Part shown: positions 1-7,899 of the stretch, one piece after another
Position numbering within the stretch: the stretch's first letter is position 1
Layout of the letters: each line of letters begins with the position of its first letter
DNA from: Rhizobium subbaraonis
GTDB lineage: Bacteria; Pseudomonadota; Alphaproteobacteria; Rhizobiales; Rhizobiaceae
Assembly: GCF_900220975.1 (NCBI RefSeq)
Contig: NZ_OBQD01000002.1
Span: 186,001 to 250,000, forward strand
Direction of reading: 5' to 3'
Length of the DNA: 64,000 nucleotides
Position numbers and translations under genes: made by a program
The notes under the pieces: model-generated
Seen by the model: only the letters and a program-made list of their open reading frames with translations
Database searches by the model: none
Told to the model about the DNA's origin: nothing

Positions 1-91
1 GGATCGCAGCGAGATTTTCGCCGGCATGTGCCGGAAGCAGGAAAGCCGCCTGCAGGAGGGTGGCAGCGGCAAGGGTCTTGAACCAGGACAT
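1..91 (-). CDS. N-terminus of an exported protein (truncated by window edge)
   Basis: Only the first 30 codons are in the window; the gene runs off the left edge. The translation starts MSWFKTLAAATLLQAAFLLP and continues AHAGENLAAI. This is a clean Sec signal peptide with a Lys in the n-region, an Ala/Leu core and an AHA cleavage site near residue 22. Periplasmic solute-binding proteins often start this way, but the visible part is too short to assign a family. The 320 bp upstream hold repeated GCAGAAA elements and a hairpin that may control it. Confidence 0.6.
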   Translation of the reverse strand, partial: MSWFKTLAAATLLQAAFLLPAHAGENLAAI

Positions 92-412
92 GTCGATCTC
101 CGTATCTGGTATTGGCTGGTGATCATTAGATCGCAGAAATTTTGGTCGCGCGGAGCGCAGAAAACTGCGCTCGAAACCGGCAGATGCAGAAAATTTTTCC
201 CATTCGGTCAATTTTTGCGCACATCTACCAGCCGCGCGGCCGGCGAGACGCCTATGATATCTAGCGGACCGGGTCGGAAAGTCAGGGGCTGAGCAGGCCT
301 GCGTAGGAGACGGCGGCGGCAAGTCACAGCCCTGCCTCCGCAGGCCGCCACGATCTGGTCGGCCAGTCGAGGTGTCTTTTCGCCCGCATTGTTTGGCAGC
401 ACAGACGCTCGC
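92..412. promoter_or_regulatory. Intergenic region with hairpin and GCAGAAA repeats
   Basis: I see no convincing gene here. The part next to the exported-protein gene is AT-richer and carries GCAGAAATTTT at 133-143 and GCAGAAAATTTTT at 186-198. Between them is a perfect 8-bp hairpin (arms GAGCGCAG 153-160 and CTGCGCTC 165-172, loop AAAA). This looks like a promoter/operator region for the leftward gene. The binding protein is unknown; an Lrp- or LysR-type regulator is only a guess. Confidence 0.35.
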
Positions 413-850
413 TTAGGGATGCCTCGACAGCAATTTCAGCGTCTCATGGTCCGGCACGCCTTCATAAAAGCGCGACAACGCCTGTTCGAAAAGCGCCGGA
501 TCATCGCCCACCGCTGCAAACAACGTCAGACAGGACTGCAGCTTCCTGTCATCGGGAGAACCCATGATCGCATGCGCCGGCTTGTCGGGGACGGCAAGAA
601 GCGCTGCCACGCATTCGCGGAGCCTGCCGCCGAGAATGGGGTCGGCGAGATAGGCCCGCGCCTCGCTTCGGGAGCGGATCGCATAGCGTTGCGACATCGC
701 CGACAGGCCGAGTCCTTCGAACTGCGGAAAGACGAACCACATCCAGTGGGTTTCCTTCCGCCCGCGCTTCAACTCTCCGAGCGCCTGCGAATAGGTCTCC
801 GCTTGCGCCTGGTGAAAGCGACCAAGTTCGTAGGTGGCATTATCGGCCAT
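413..850 (-). CDS. DUF1810 domain protein
   Basis: 145 aa, matching the usual length of the DUF1810 family (calpastatin-like in older annotations). The start MADNATYELGRFHQAQ fits the family pattern of an N-terminal L..F..AQ segment. It is followed by the conserved block KRGRKETHWMWFVFPQFEGL (about 29-48) and the later segments SMHG-like HAIMGSPDDRKLQSCLTLF and FEQALSRFYEG. I chose the ATG at 850 because a GGAG motif sits just upstream and the family signature begins there; a longer in-frame extension looks like non-coding sequence. The biochemical function is not established. It appears monocistronic, just downstream of a small secreted-protein gene on the same strand. Confidence 0.85.
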   Translation of the reverse strand: MADNATYELGRFHQAQAETYSQALGELKRGRKETHWMWFVFPQFEGLGLSAMSQRYAIRSRSEARAYLADPILGGRLRECVAALLAVPDKPAHAIMGSPDDRKLQSCLTLFAAVGDDPALFEQALSRFYEGVPDHETLKLLSRHP

Positions 851-896
851 CGCTCCATTCTTCCCTGGATGCAAGCGCCGCAGCCGGGATCCTTCC

Positions 897-1178
897 CTAC
901 TTTCCGCCGAGCCTGCGGAGCTCTTCGCGCGCCACCTCCGCCAGCGGATGCTTCGGATGGCGGCGGATGAAAAGATCAAAGGCCTCTGCCGTTCCACTCT
1001 GGCGTGCCAGATCGAATTCCTCCTGGACGGCGATGTTCGGGTCGCGCGCCGGCGCCATGGCGGGCGCCGAGGCCGCGCCGGCCGCCTCCGAGGCAAGGGG
1101 GGCGACATGGAGGCCCGCAGCCACGGCAGCACCCACGGCCATCCTGCCCATCCGCATCGGTCGCTTTTTCTCGTTCAT
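897..1178 (-). CDS. Small secreted hypothetical protein
   Basis: 93 aa. A basic start (MNEKKRPMRMGRM) is followed by an Ala/Val-rich hydrophobic segment to about residue 33, suggesting a signal peptide. The rest (residues 45-93) is a charged, probably helical segment containing EEFDLARQSGTAEAFDLF and the motif RRHPKHPLAEVAREEL. This last part resembles the outer-repeat style of short TPR-like periplasmic proteins. I do not recognise a named family. It lies 46 bp upstream of the DUF1810 gene on the same strand and could be co-transcribed with it. The start could also be at one of the inner Met codons. Confidence 0.55.
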   Translation of the reverse strand: MNEKKRPMRMGRMAVGAAVAAGLHVAPLASEAAGAASAPAMAPARDPNIAVQEEFDLARQSGTAEAFDLFIRRHPKHPLAEVAREELRRLGGK

Positions 1179-1242
1179 CCGCCTATGCCTACACGCTTAC
1201 CGCGGCATTACCAAGGCCGCTCGAGACGGGCTGGCGCCGTCG

Positions 1243-1677
1243 TCAACGCGGCGGACGATGGTGACGCTCGCACGCGCCGCACTGGGCGAGCGTCTCGATC
1301 ACCTTGCATTCGGCGATCGTGCCGTGACTGCAATCAGAAAGCGTGCGCTCGAGTTCCGCCTCCAACAGCTTCAGCCGGGCGATCCGTTGCCGGACGTCGT
1401 CGAGCTGACGTCGCGCGATTTCGTCGGCATCGTGGCAGGGCATGTCGGGGTGCGAGGAAAGATCGATCAGTTGTCTGATGGCCTCGATCGAAAGTCCAAG
1501 GTCGCGGGCGTGAAGAATAAACACGAGCCTGTCATAGTGGCGCGCGGAGTAACGGCGCTGGTTGCCGGCGTTGCGTTCTGGTTCAGGCAGAAGGCCGATC
1601 GCCTCGTAGTAGCGGATCGTCTCGACCTTCGACCCGCCGGCTGCGGCGAGCTTGCCGATAGAAAAGACGCGTTCCAT
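1243..1677 (-). CDS. MerR-family heavy-metal-responsive regulator (ZntR/CadR-like)
   Basis: 144 aa, the normal MerR length. Residues 1-70 form the winged-helix domain (FSIGKLAAAGGSKVETIRYYE, then IGLLPEPERN and RRYSARHYDRLVFI). They are followed by the long dimerisation helix. The C-terminal metal region holds Cys residues in PCHDAD (near 80), SDCSHGTIAEC (near 115-124) and QCGACERHH. This pattern is typical of Zn/Cd/Pb sensors. The gene is divergent from the P1B-ATPase at 1745, and a MerR-type operator lies between them. It very probably activates that pump when metal is in excess. Which metal it senses cannot be read with certainty. Confidence 0.9.
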   Translation of the reverse strand: MERVFSIGKLAAAGGSKVETIRYYEAIGLLPEPERNAGNQRRYSARHYDRLVFILHARDLGLSIEAIRQLIDLSSHPDMPCHDADEIARRQLDDVRQRIARLKLLEAELERTLSDCSHGTIAECKVIETLAQCGACERHHRPPR

Positions 1678-1689
1678 GAATTTTTCCGC

Positions 1690-1720
1690 TTGAAGCTCTA
1701 GTGACTACAGGAATTATAGG
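1690..1720 (+). promoter_or_regulatory. MerR-type promoter with over-long spacer
   Basis: A -35-like TTGAAG (1690-1695) and a -10-like TATAGG (1715-1720) are separated by 19 bp. Inside the spacer lies the imperfect palindrome CTCTAGTGACTACAG (1696-1710), matching its own reverse complement at 12 of 15 positions. A 19-20 bp spacer filled by a dyad is the hallmark of MerR-family targets. The site lies between the merR-like gene and the P-type ATPase gene and points at the ATPase. Confidence 0.85.
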
Positions 1721-1744
1721 TGGTGCAAATCAAAGAGATTTGCA

Positions 1745-4132
1745 ATGCACGATCACCGTCCCGAAGTTTCGGCCACGTCCTCCCGCGCGGAGGACCACAA
1801 GCACCAACCGGCTGCGCACGAGGGCCATGCCCCCGACTGCTGCAGCGGCGCTGCGCACGCCCGTGGGACCGCGGCAGAGCCTTCCGGTCGACGCCACGAC
1901 CACGCTCATGACGAGCATGCGGGAGATGCGCACGGCGATGGCGAAAGCTGTGCATCCGACGGCGACACGATCGCCGACGCAGCCCTCCCGGAGGCGATCG
2001 ACGGCTATCGGCGCCTGCGTATTTCCGGGATGGACTGCGCCAGTTGCGCGAATACGATCCGCACGGCCGTGGGCGGCATGGCAGGCGTTTCGGACGTCCG
2101 CGTCTCGGTCACCCGGGAAATGATGTCGGTCGCGCTCGACGAGACAAAGACGCCGCTTGCAGCCGTGCGCGAGCGCGTCGAAAGCCTTGGCTACGGCGCC
2201 GAGCTGCTGACCGAAGACGCGCCCGCGCGGCGACCGGTGCCTGTCGCGTGGTGGCGAACCTTCAAAGGACTGCATGCCATCGTCGGCGGCGCTGCCACGG
2301 CGCTCTCCTTCGCCGTCAGCCATTTCTCGCCGCAGATGGGGCACTGGATGTTCATCGCGGCGGCGATCCTGCTGGCGCTGCCGTTTGCGCGCCGCGCGTT
2401 CGCCGCGGCAAGCGCGGGCGCGCCGTTCACGATCGAGATGCTGATGACGATCGCCGTTATCGGTGCGGTCCTGATCGGCGAGCCGGCCGAGGCGACGGTC
2501 GTCGTCTTCCTTTTTGCAAGCGGAGAAGTTCTGGAAGCCTATGCGGCCGGGCGCGCCCGTGCCGGCATCCAGGCGCTCGCCTCCCTCGTTCCCGATCGGG
2601 CGTTCATCGAGGAGGACGGGGTCGTCCGCGAAATTCCCGCCTCCGAGATACGTCCCGGACAGATCGTGCTTGCCCGCCCCGGCGACCACGTCGCTGCCGA
2701 CGGCACCGTCGTCGAGGGGCGCGCGCATCTGGACGAAGCGGCCATTACCGGCGAAAGCGTTCCGGTTTCGCGCGGTCTGGACGAGAAAGTTTTCGCAGGT
2801 TCCATCGTCCTCGATGCGGCGCTTAAGATCCGCGCCGAAAAGACGGCGTCAGACAACACGATCGCCCGCATCGTCCAGCTCGTCGAGGAGGCGCAGGACG
2901 CCAAGGCGCCGGCCGAACGCTTCATCGACGCGTTCTCGCGTATCTACACGCCACTGGTTGCAGCCCTCGGGTTGCTGGTCGCCGTCATTCCGCCGCTGTT
3001 CCTCGACGGCGACTGGGACACGTGGATCTATCGCGGCCTCGCCCTTCTCCTGATCGGCTGCCCGTGTGCGCTGGTCATTTCCGTACCCGCCGCGGTGGCC
3101 TCGGCGCTGTCGTCCTCCGCGCGTGCCGGTATTCTCGTCAAGGGCGGCGTCATTCTGGAAACGATCGCCAAGGCTGACGTCGTGGCCTTCGACAAGACGG
3201 GCACGCTGACGAAGGGCAAGCCGGCGGTAACCGAGGTTCATGCCGTCGAAGCCGGCGCGGACGAACTGCTGGCGCTTGCATCGGCCATAGAGGCGGGATC
3301 GAACCATCCGCTGGCAGAAGCAATCGTTGCCGAGGCGAAGGCGAAAGGACTGGTGCCGGTGATCGCATCAGGCGTCAAGGCACTGGCGGGGCGCGGCGTT
3401 TCCGGCTCCGTCAACGGGCGTACGATCTTCATCGGCGCGCCACGTTTCGCAGCCGAGGAGGGCAAGATCGGTCCGGCGCTAGCAGACAGAATCAAGACCA
3501 TGCAGCAGGCCGGCAATACCATCGCCGTGATCATCGCCGATGGCGTCGGCATCGGGGCCATCGCGCTACGCGACGAGCCGCGCGACGACACCCGCGAGGG
3601 GATAGAGGCGCTCAGGGCTCTCGGCATCGAGACTGTCATGCTTTCCGGCGACAATCCGGCTACGGCGGCCGCCATCGGCCGTGCTCTTTCCATCGACGAC
3701 GCGCGCGGCGGACTGTTGCCGGCAGACAAGGTCAACGCCTTGAAGGCGATGTCGCAAAAGCGCGGCGTGGTGATGGTCGGTGACGGCATCAACGATGCGG
3801 CGGCACTGGCAGCGGCAAGCGTCGGCATGGCGATGGGTTCCGGCACCGGGCTGGCGCGCGAGACCGCAGGCGTGGCGCTGATGGGCAACCGTGTCGTGGA
3901 TGTCGCGCGCGTGATCACGCTCGGCCGGGCGACCATGGCGAACATCCGCCAGAACGTCGCCATCGCCCTCGGCCTGAAGGCGGTATTCCTTGTCACCACG
4001 ATCTTCGGCATCACCGGCCTGTGGATTGCCGTCTTCGCCGACACCGGTGCGACGGTGCTGGTGACGCTGAATGCGATGCGCCTGCTGCTGCCGGGTGCGG
4101 GAGCGATCGGCGCAAAAACGCACGCGGCCTAG
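1745..4132 (+). CDS. zntA: Zn2+/Cd2+/Pb2+-exporting P1B-type ATPase
   Basis: 795 aa. The His-rich N-terminus (many HDH/HEGH-like clusters, residues 1-70, with a CC pair) is probably metal-buffering. An HMA domain follows, with the GMDCASC metal site (Cys98 and Cys101). Hydrophobic helices carry the transport motif CPC (about 438-440). The phosphorylation motif DKTGTLT begins at about residue 482 and the hinge GDGIND at about 679. The CPC motif, HMA domain and nearby MerR regulator mark a Zn/Cd/Pb exporter of the inner membrane (ZntA/CadA group) rather than a copper ATPase. Expression is probably induced from the MerR-type promoter at 1690-1720. The exact substrate preference is inferred. Confidence 0.92.
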   Translation: MHDHRPEVSATSSRAEDHKHQPAAHEGHAPDCCSGAAHARGTAAEPSGRRHDHAHDEHAGDAHGDGESCASDGDTIADAALPEAIDGYRRLRISGMDCASCANTIRTAVGGMAGVSDVRVSVTREMMSVALDETKTPLAAVRERVESLGYGAELLTEDAPARRPVPVAWWRTFKGLHAIVGGAATALSFAVSHFSPQMGHWMFIAAAILLALPFARRAFAAASAGAPFTIEMLMTIAVIGAVLIGEPAEATVVVFLFASGEVLEAYAAGRARAGIQALASLVPDRAFIEEDGVVREIPASEIRPGQIVLARPGDHVAADGTVVEGRAHLDEAAITGESVPVSRGLDEKVFAGSIVLDAALKIRAEKTASDNTIARIVQLVEEAQDAKAPAERFIDAFSRIYTPLVAALGLLVAVIPPLFLDGDWDTWIYRGLALLLIGCPCALVISVPAAVASALSSSARAGILVKGGVILETIAKADVVAFDKTGTLTKGKPAVTEVHAVEAGADELLALASAIEAGSNHPLAEAIVAEAKAKGLVPVIASGVKALAGRGVSGSVNGRTIFIGAPRFAAEEGKIGPALADRIKTMQQAGNTIAVIIADGVGIGAIALRDEPRDDTREGIEALRALGIETVMLSGDNPATAAAIGRALSIDDARGGLLPADKVNALKAMSQKRGVVMVGDGINDAAALAAASVGMAMGSGTGLARETAGVALMGNRVVDVARVITLGRATMANIRQNVAIALGLKAVFLVTTIFGITGLWIAVFADTGATVLVTLNAMRLLLPGAGAIGAKTHAA

Positions 4133-4219
4133 GGTCTGCCGCGCTGCGCCGGCATGGCCTGCGCTCCGTCGTAGTGATAGAATTGCTGCCGCTTTGTCCA
4201 CGGTCGGATGGAGGGGCAG

Positions 4220-5449
4220 ATGAGACGATTGCTGGCAGCGACGGGCATTCTTGCTACATCGGCATTTTTGCTTCTTGCATCCACCATCATTGCGGCCGCC
4301 GCTCCGCCGGACGAACTCGTGGCGGCGGCGCAAAAGGAAGGCCGGCTTGCGGTGATCGCCCTGCCGCGCGACTGGTGCAATTACGGTCGCATCATCGACG
4401 GCTTCAAGGCGCGGTACGGCCTGGCGGTGGACGAATTGCAACCGGAAGCCTCTTCAGAGACGGAGCTCGAGACAATTCGGGCAAGTCGTGGCAATGGCGA
4501 TCCCATTGTGCCGGACGTCATCGACGTGGGTCTGTCCTTCGCGGAAGCCGCGAAACAGGAGGGTTTGCTGCAGCCCTACAAGGTATCGACCTGGGATTCC
4601 ATTCCCGACGCGGCGAAGGATGCCAACGGCTATTGGTACGGCGACTACTATGGGCTCCTCGCCTTTGAAGTGAATGCCGACCGTGTCGCCCGGCTGCCCG
4701 TTGATTGGCCAGATCTCGCATCGCCGGAGTTCAGGAATGCGATCGGGATCGCCGGCGCGCCAGGCTCGAACCAGACGATCCAGACGGTGCTGGCTGCGGG
4801 CCTCTCGGCGACGAATGGGCGGATCGAGGAGGCTGCTCAGCGCGGACTGGAGTTTTTTGCCGAACTGAACCGGCGCGGCAATCTCCTACCCATGATTGGC
4901 AACGCCGAAACCCTCGCTGACGGCCGCACACCGGTTCTGATCCGATGGGATCATCTGGCACTCGGCGATCGCGATGCTCTTGCAGGTAAGACCCGCATCG
5001 CCGTTGTCCGTCCGCGAACGGGCATTGTCGCCGGCATTTATGCGCAGGCCATCAGCGCATATGCGCGGCGTCCGAATGCTGCACGGCTATGGATGGAATA
5101 TCTTTATTCGGATGAGGTGCAACTGATCTTGCTGTCCGGCCGCTGCCACCCGATCCGGCTCGGAGCGCTGCTGCGGGACCGCAAGGTTCCGGCAAACCTT
5201 CTGCAGGACCTGCCAAGCCCCGAGAGCGACGGAAAGGGCGGTCGCGCCGAACCCGTATTCCCCACCGTTGAGGAACAGCGGCGGGCGAGGGACATCATCC
5301 TGAAGGGTTGGGACGGCATTGTGGGGGTCACAATCGAGTGCAGGCCGCCCGAGGAGCCGGATCCCGGCCCGATCTCCGGGCAGCGCGCGCCCATTCAGGC
5401 AGCGGACGCCTCGCGACAGTGCCTCCCGCCGTCACAGACGGTTCAATAG
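4220..5449 (+). CDS. Extracellular solute-binding protein (ABC type)
   Basis: 409 aa from the ATG at 4220, preceded by GGAGGGG with good spacing; an in-frame ATG 12 bp earlier lacks a ribosome site. Residues 1-30 form a signal peptide ending in AAAA. The mature part has the ligand-binding fold of family-1/6 periplasmic proteins: AAQKEGRLAVIALP, then VPDVIDVGLSFAEAAKQEGL, GDYYGLLAFEVNADRV, and a C-terminal YAQAISAYARRPNAARLWMEYL segment. Such proteins bind iron, spermidine, thiamine or phosphonate-type solutes. No permease or ATPase gene is adjacent, so it is an orphan here. The ligand is unknown. The C-terminal 40 residues are Pro/Arg-rich and look like an unstructured tail. Confidence 0.8.
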   Translation: MRRLLAATGILATSAFLLLASTIIAAAAPPDELVAAAQKEGRLAVIALPRDWCNYGRIIDGFKARYGLAVDELQPEASSETELETIRASRGNGDPIVPDVIDVGLSFAEAAKQEGLLQPYKVSTWDSIPDAAKDANGYWYGDYYGLLAFEVNADRVARLPVDWPDLASPEFRNAIGIAGAPGSNQTIQTVLAAGLSATNGRIEEAAQRGLEFFAELNRRGNLLPMIGNAETLADGRTPVLIRWDHLALGDRDALAGKTRIAVVRPRTGIVAGIYAQAISAYARRPNAARLWMEYLYSDEVQLILLSGRCHPIRLGALLRDRKVPANLLQDLPSPESDGKGGRAEPVFPTVEEQRRARDIILKGWDGIVGVTIECRPPEEPDPGPISGQRAPIQAADASRQCLPPSQTVQ

Positions 5450-5501
5450 CGTATTGGCAGGAAATGCCCCCGTCTGTCGTCGCGCGAAACCGTGAACGTT
5501 C

Positions 5502-6329
5502 TCAAAACGTCGGCGGGGTATTGATCCAGATAAGCACCGTCTCTCCGTCATGGCGGTTGCGCCAGGAGTGATGGCGGCGGCTGTCGAAGTAGAGCGAGTC
5601 CCCCGGGCCGAGGTCGTGAAACTCGTCCCCGTCCAGCACCATCTCGAAACGACCGGAAAGCACATGGATGAATTCCTCGCCCTCGTGCCGGTATGCCCCG
5701 TCGCTCGAGGCGCCGGGCGAGAGCACAAAGCGATGGCAATCCATCATGTTGCGCCCGTCCGCCAACACTTGCACTGTTACGCCCGGCGATGTCTCCGGCC
5801 AGAACTTCCACTCGCCGGCGCGCACGAGGCTGCGCCTTTCGGCCTCGTCCTCGCCCGAAAGCTTCGAAACCGTGGTGCCATAGTATTCCGCAAGGTCGTG
5901 CATCACGCGGAATGTCACACCCTGAGACGTGCGTTCGAACGTCGAAAGCACGGAGGTTGCAATGCCGATGTCGCCTGCGACCTGATCGAGCGTCCTGCCG
6001 GCCGCATGGCGCAAGGCGCGGAACTTGCGGCCGACCCCAAGCGATGCATCGCCATCGACGAACGGGACAGAGACGCCCGCCTCTGCACCGGCGTCCTCGC
6101 TGTCCAGCGCCTGGCGTATCGCCGCCGGGTTAAGGCCTCGCTCGGTGCGGTACCAGGCGATTTTCTTCAGTCGCGCCACGTCGTCGGCACTGTACTGGCG
6201 GTGGCCGGTGTCGGAACGTCCCGGCACGACCAAGCCCTGACTTTCCCAAAGACGGAGCGTGGACGCGGATACGCCGGCCATGCGGGCCGCCTCCGCCACC
6301 TTGTAGTGAACGCTGTCCCGCTCGTTCAT
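5502..6329 (-). CDS. MerR-XRE-cupin three-domain transcriptional regulator
   Basis: 275 aa from the ATG at 6329. Residues 8-75 are a MerR-type winged helix (KVAEAARMAGVSASTLRLWE, RQYSADDVARLKKI). Residues 99-155 are an XRE/HTH_3 domain (GRKFRALRHAAGRTLDQVAG, SVLSTFERTSQG). Residues 200-270 are a cupin with likely small-ligand or metal residues His215, Glu217/218 and His253. Two DNA-binding domains of different families plus a sensor barrel in one short protein is uncommon. The gene is divergent from gabT-gabD, and two 19-bp operator-like palindromes lie between them. It probably controls GABA catabolism and senses an amino acid or semialdehyde; that is inference. Confidence 0.85.
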   Translation of the reverse strand: MNERDSVHYKVAEAARMAGVSASTLRLWESQGLVVPGRSDTGHRQYSADDVARLKKIAWYRTERGLNPAAIRQALDSEDAGAEAGVSVPFVDGDASLGVGRKFRALRHAAGRTLDQVAGDIGIATSVLSTFERTSQGVTFRVMHDLAEYYGTTVSKLSGEDEAERRSLVRAGEWKFWPETSPGVTVQVLADGRNMMDCHRFVLSPGASSDGAYRHEGEEFIHVLSGRFEMVLDGDEFHDLGPGDSLYFDSRRHHSWRNRHDGETVLIWINTPPTF

Positions 6330-6449
6330 GCCAATCAACCCTGATTCCTGTATAATCGCCGCGTTATAACAGCTTGCGAAGCGGTGCGTGGCATGGCGTT
6401 TCCCGCCGTTGCCCAAAGTGCCGTTCAGTAACAAAATACCCGTTGCAAT

Positions 6450-6500
6450 CTTACAGAAAAAATGTAGCTATTCCACCAAGTCTTGCAGAAAAAATGCAAG
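6450..6500. promoter_or_regulatory. Paired operator sites in the gabT promoter
   Basis: Site 2, CTTGCAGAAAAAATGCAAG (6482-6500), is a perfect inverted repeat with 6-bp arms. Site 1, CTTACAGAAAAAATGTAGC (6450-6468), is a diverged copy with the same GAAAAAA centre and TACA/TGTA arms. Their starts are 32 bp apart, about three helical turns, so they face the same side of the DNA. They lie 34 and 66 bp before the gabT start and about 120-170 bp before the regulator gene. The divergent MerR-XRE-cupin protein is the obvious candidate ligand. Confidence 0.7.
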
Positions 6501-6533
6501 ATATAGCCTTTCTCTAGCGCCAGGATCTGCATC

Positions 6534-7811
6534 ATGACCGCGACCTCCTCTCTTACAGACCGCAAGAACGCTGCCATCTCCCGTGGGGTTGGCATGACGA
6601 CGCAGATTTATGCCGACCGCGCCGAGAATTCGGAGATCTGGGACAAGGAAGGCAACCGCTACATCGACTTCGCAGCGGGCATCGCGGTGGTCAACACCGG
6701 CCACCGGCATCCGCGCGTCATCGAAGCGGTCAAAAAGCAGTTGGACCGCTTCACCCACACCTGCCACCAGGTCGTTCCCTACGAGAACTACGTCGAGCTT
6801 GCCGAGCGCCTGAACGAGCTCGTCCCGGGCAATTTCGCCAAGAAGACGATCTTCGTGACGACGGGTGCGGAAGCCGTCGAAAATGCGGTGAAGATTGCTC
6901 GCGCAGCCACCGGCCGCCAGGCTGTCGTAGCCTTCGGCGGCGGCTTCCATGGCCGCACCTTCATGGGCATGGCGCTGACCGGCAAGGTCGTCCCCTACAA
7001 GGTCGGCTTTGGCGCGATGCCGGGCGACGTCTTCCATATCCCCTTCCCCGTCGAGCTGCATGGCCAGACAGCAGAACAGTCGCTCGCTTCCCTGAAGAAA
7101 CTGTTTGCCGCCGATGTGGACCCCAACCGCGTCGCCGCGATCATCATCGAGCCGGTACAGGGCGAAGGCGGGTTCTACCCGGCCACCACGGCATTCCTGA
7201 AGCAGATCCGCGAGATCTGCGACCAGCACGGCATCCTGTTGATCGCCGACGAAGTGCAGACCGGCTTCGCCCGCACGGGCAAGCTCTTCGCCATGGAGCA
7301 TCACGGCGTCGTGACCGACCTGACGACGATGGCCAAGGGGCTGGGCGGCGGCTTCCCGATTGCCGCTGTGACCGGCCGAGCCGAAATCATGGACGCACCC
7401 GGCCCTGGCGGCCTCGGCGGCACCTATGCCGGCAACCCGCTGGGTGTGGCCGCGGCACATGCCGTACTCGACGTGATCAAGGACGAGGATCTCTGCGACC
7501 GCGCCACCAGCCTGGGCAACCGCCTCAAGCAGCGTCTTGAATCGCTGCGGGAAAAGGTTCCGGAAATCGTCGACGTGCGCGGACCCGGCTTCATGAACGC
7601 CGTCGAATTCAACGACGCGACGACCAAGCTGCCGAGTGCCGACTTTGCCAACAAGGTGCGGCTCAAGGCTCTTGAGAAGGGCCTGATCCTGCTCACCTGC
7701 GGCGTCCATGGCAACGTCATCCGCTTCCTTGCACCACTCACTGTGCAGGACGAGGTGTTCGCCGAAGCGCTCGACATCCTCGAAGCCGCGATCATCGAAG
7801 CCCGCGGCTGA
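6534..7811 (+). CDS. gabT: 4-aminobutyrate aminotransferase
   Basis: 425 aa, typical for GabT. It transfers the amino group of GABA to 2-oxoglutarate, giving succinate semialdehyde and glutamate, with PLP as cofactor. The class-III aminotransferase landmarks are all visible: the TGAEAVENAVKIARAATGR block, IIEPVQGEGG, IADEVQTGF with Asp239 that binds the PLP pyridine nitrogen, and the Schiff-base lysine Lys268 in MAKGLGGGFP. The gene is followed 88 bp later by gabD, forming a two-gene catabolic unit. A paired palindromic operator precedes it. Alternative aminotransferase substrates such as 5-aminovalerate are possible for this family. Confidence 0.92.
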   Translation: MTATSSLTDRKNAAISRGVGMTTQIYADRAENSEIWDKEGNRYIDFAAGIAVVNTGHRHPRVIEAVKKQLDRFTHTCHQVVPYENYVELAERLNELVPGNFAKKTIFVTTGAEAVENAVKIARAATGRQAVVAFGGGFHGRTFMGMALTGKVVPYKVGFGAMPGDVFHIPFPVELHGQTAEQSLASLKKLFAADVDPNRVAAIIIEPVQGEGGFYPATTAFLKQIREICDQHGILLIADEVQTGFARTGKLFAMEHHGVVTDLTTMAKGLGGGFPIAAVTGRAEIMDAPGPGGLGGTYAGNPLGVAAAHAVLDVIKDEDLCDRATSLGNRLKQRLESLREKVPEIVDVRGPGFMNAVEFNDATTKLPSADFANKVRLKALEKGLILLTCGVHGNVIRFLAPLTVQDEVFAEALDILEAAIIEARG

Positions 7812-7899
7812 CACAACCGAAACGACAACCTGCCGCAGCGACCACGCCCGGACGAAACAGTCCGGGCGCACCCTGCGTGATACCTGAAGGAATGACGAA

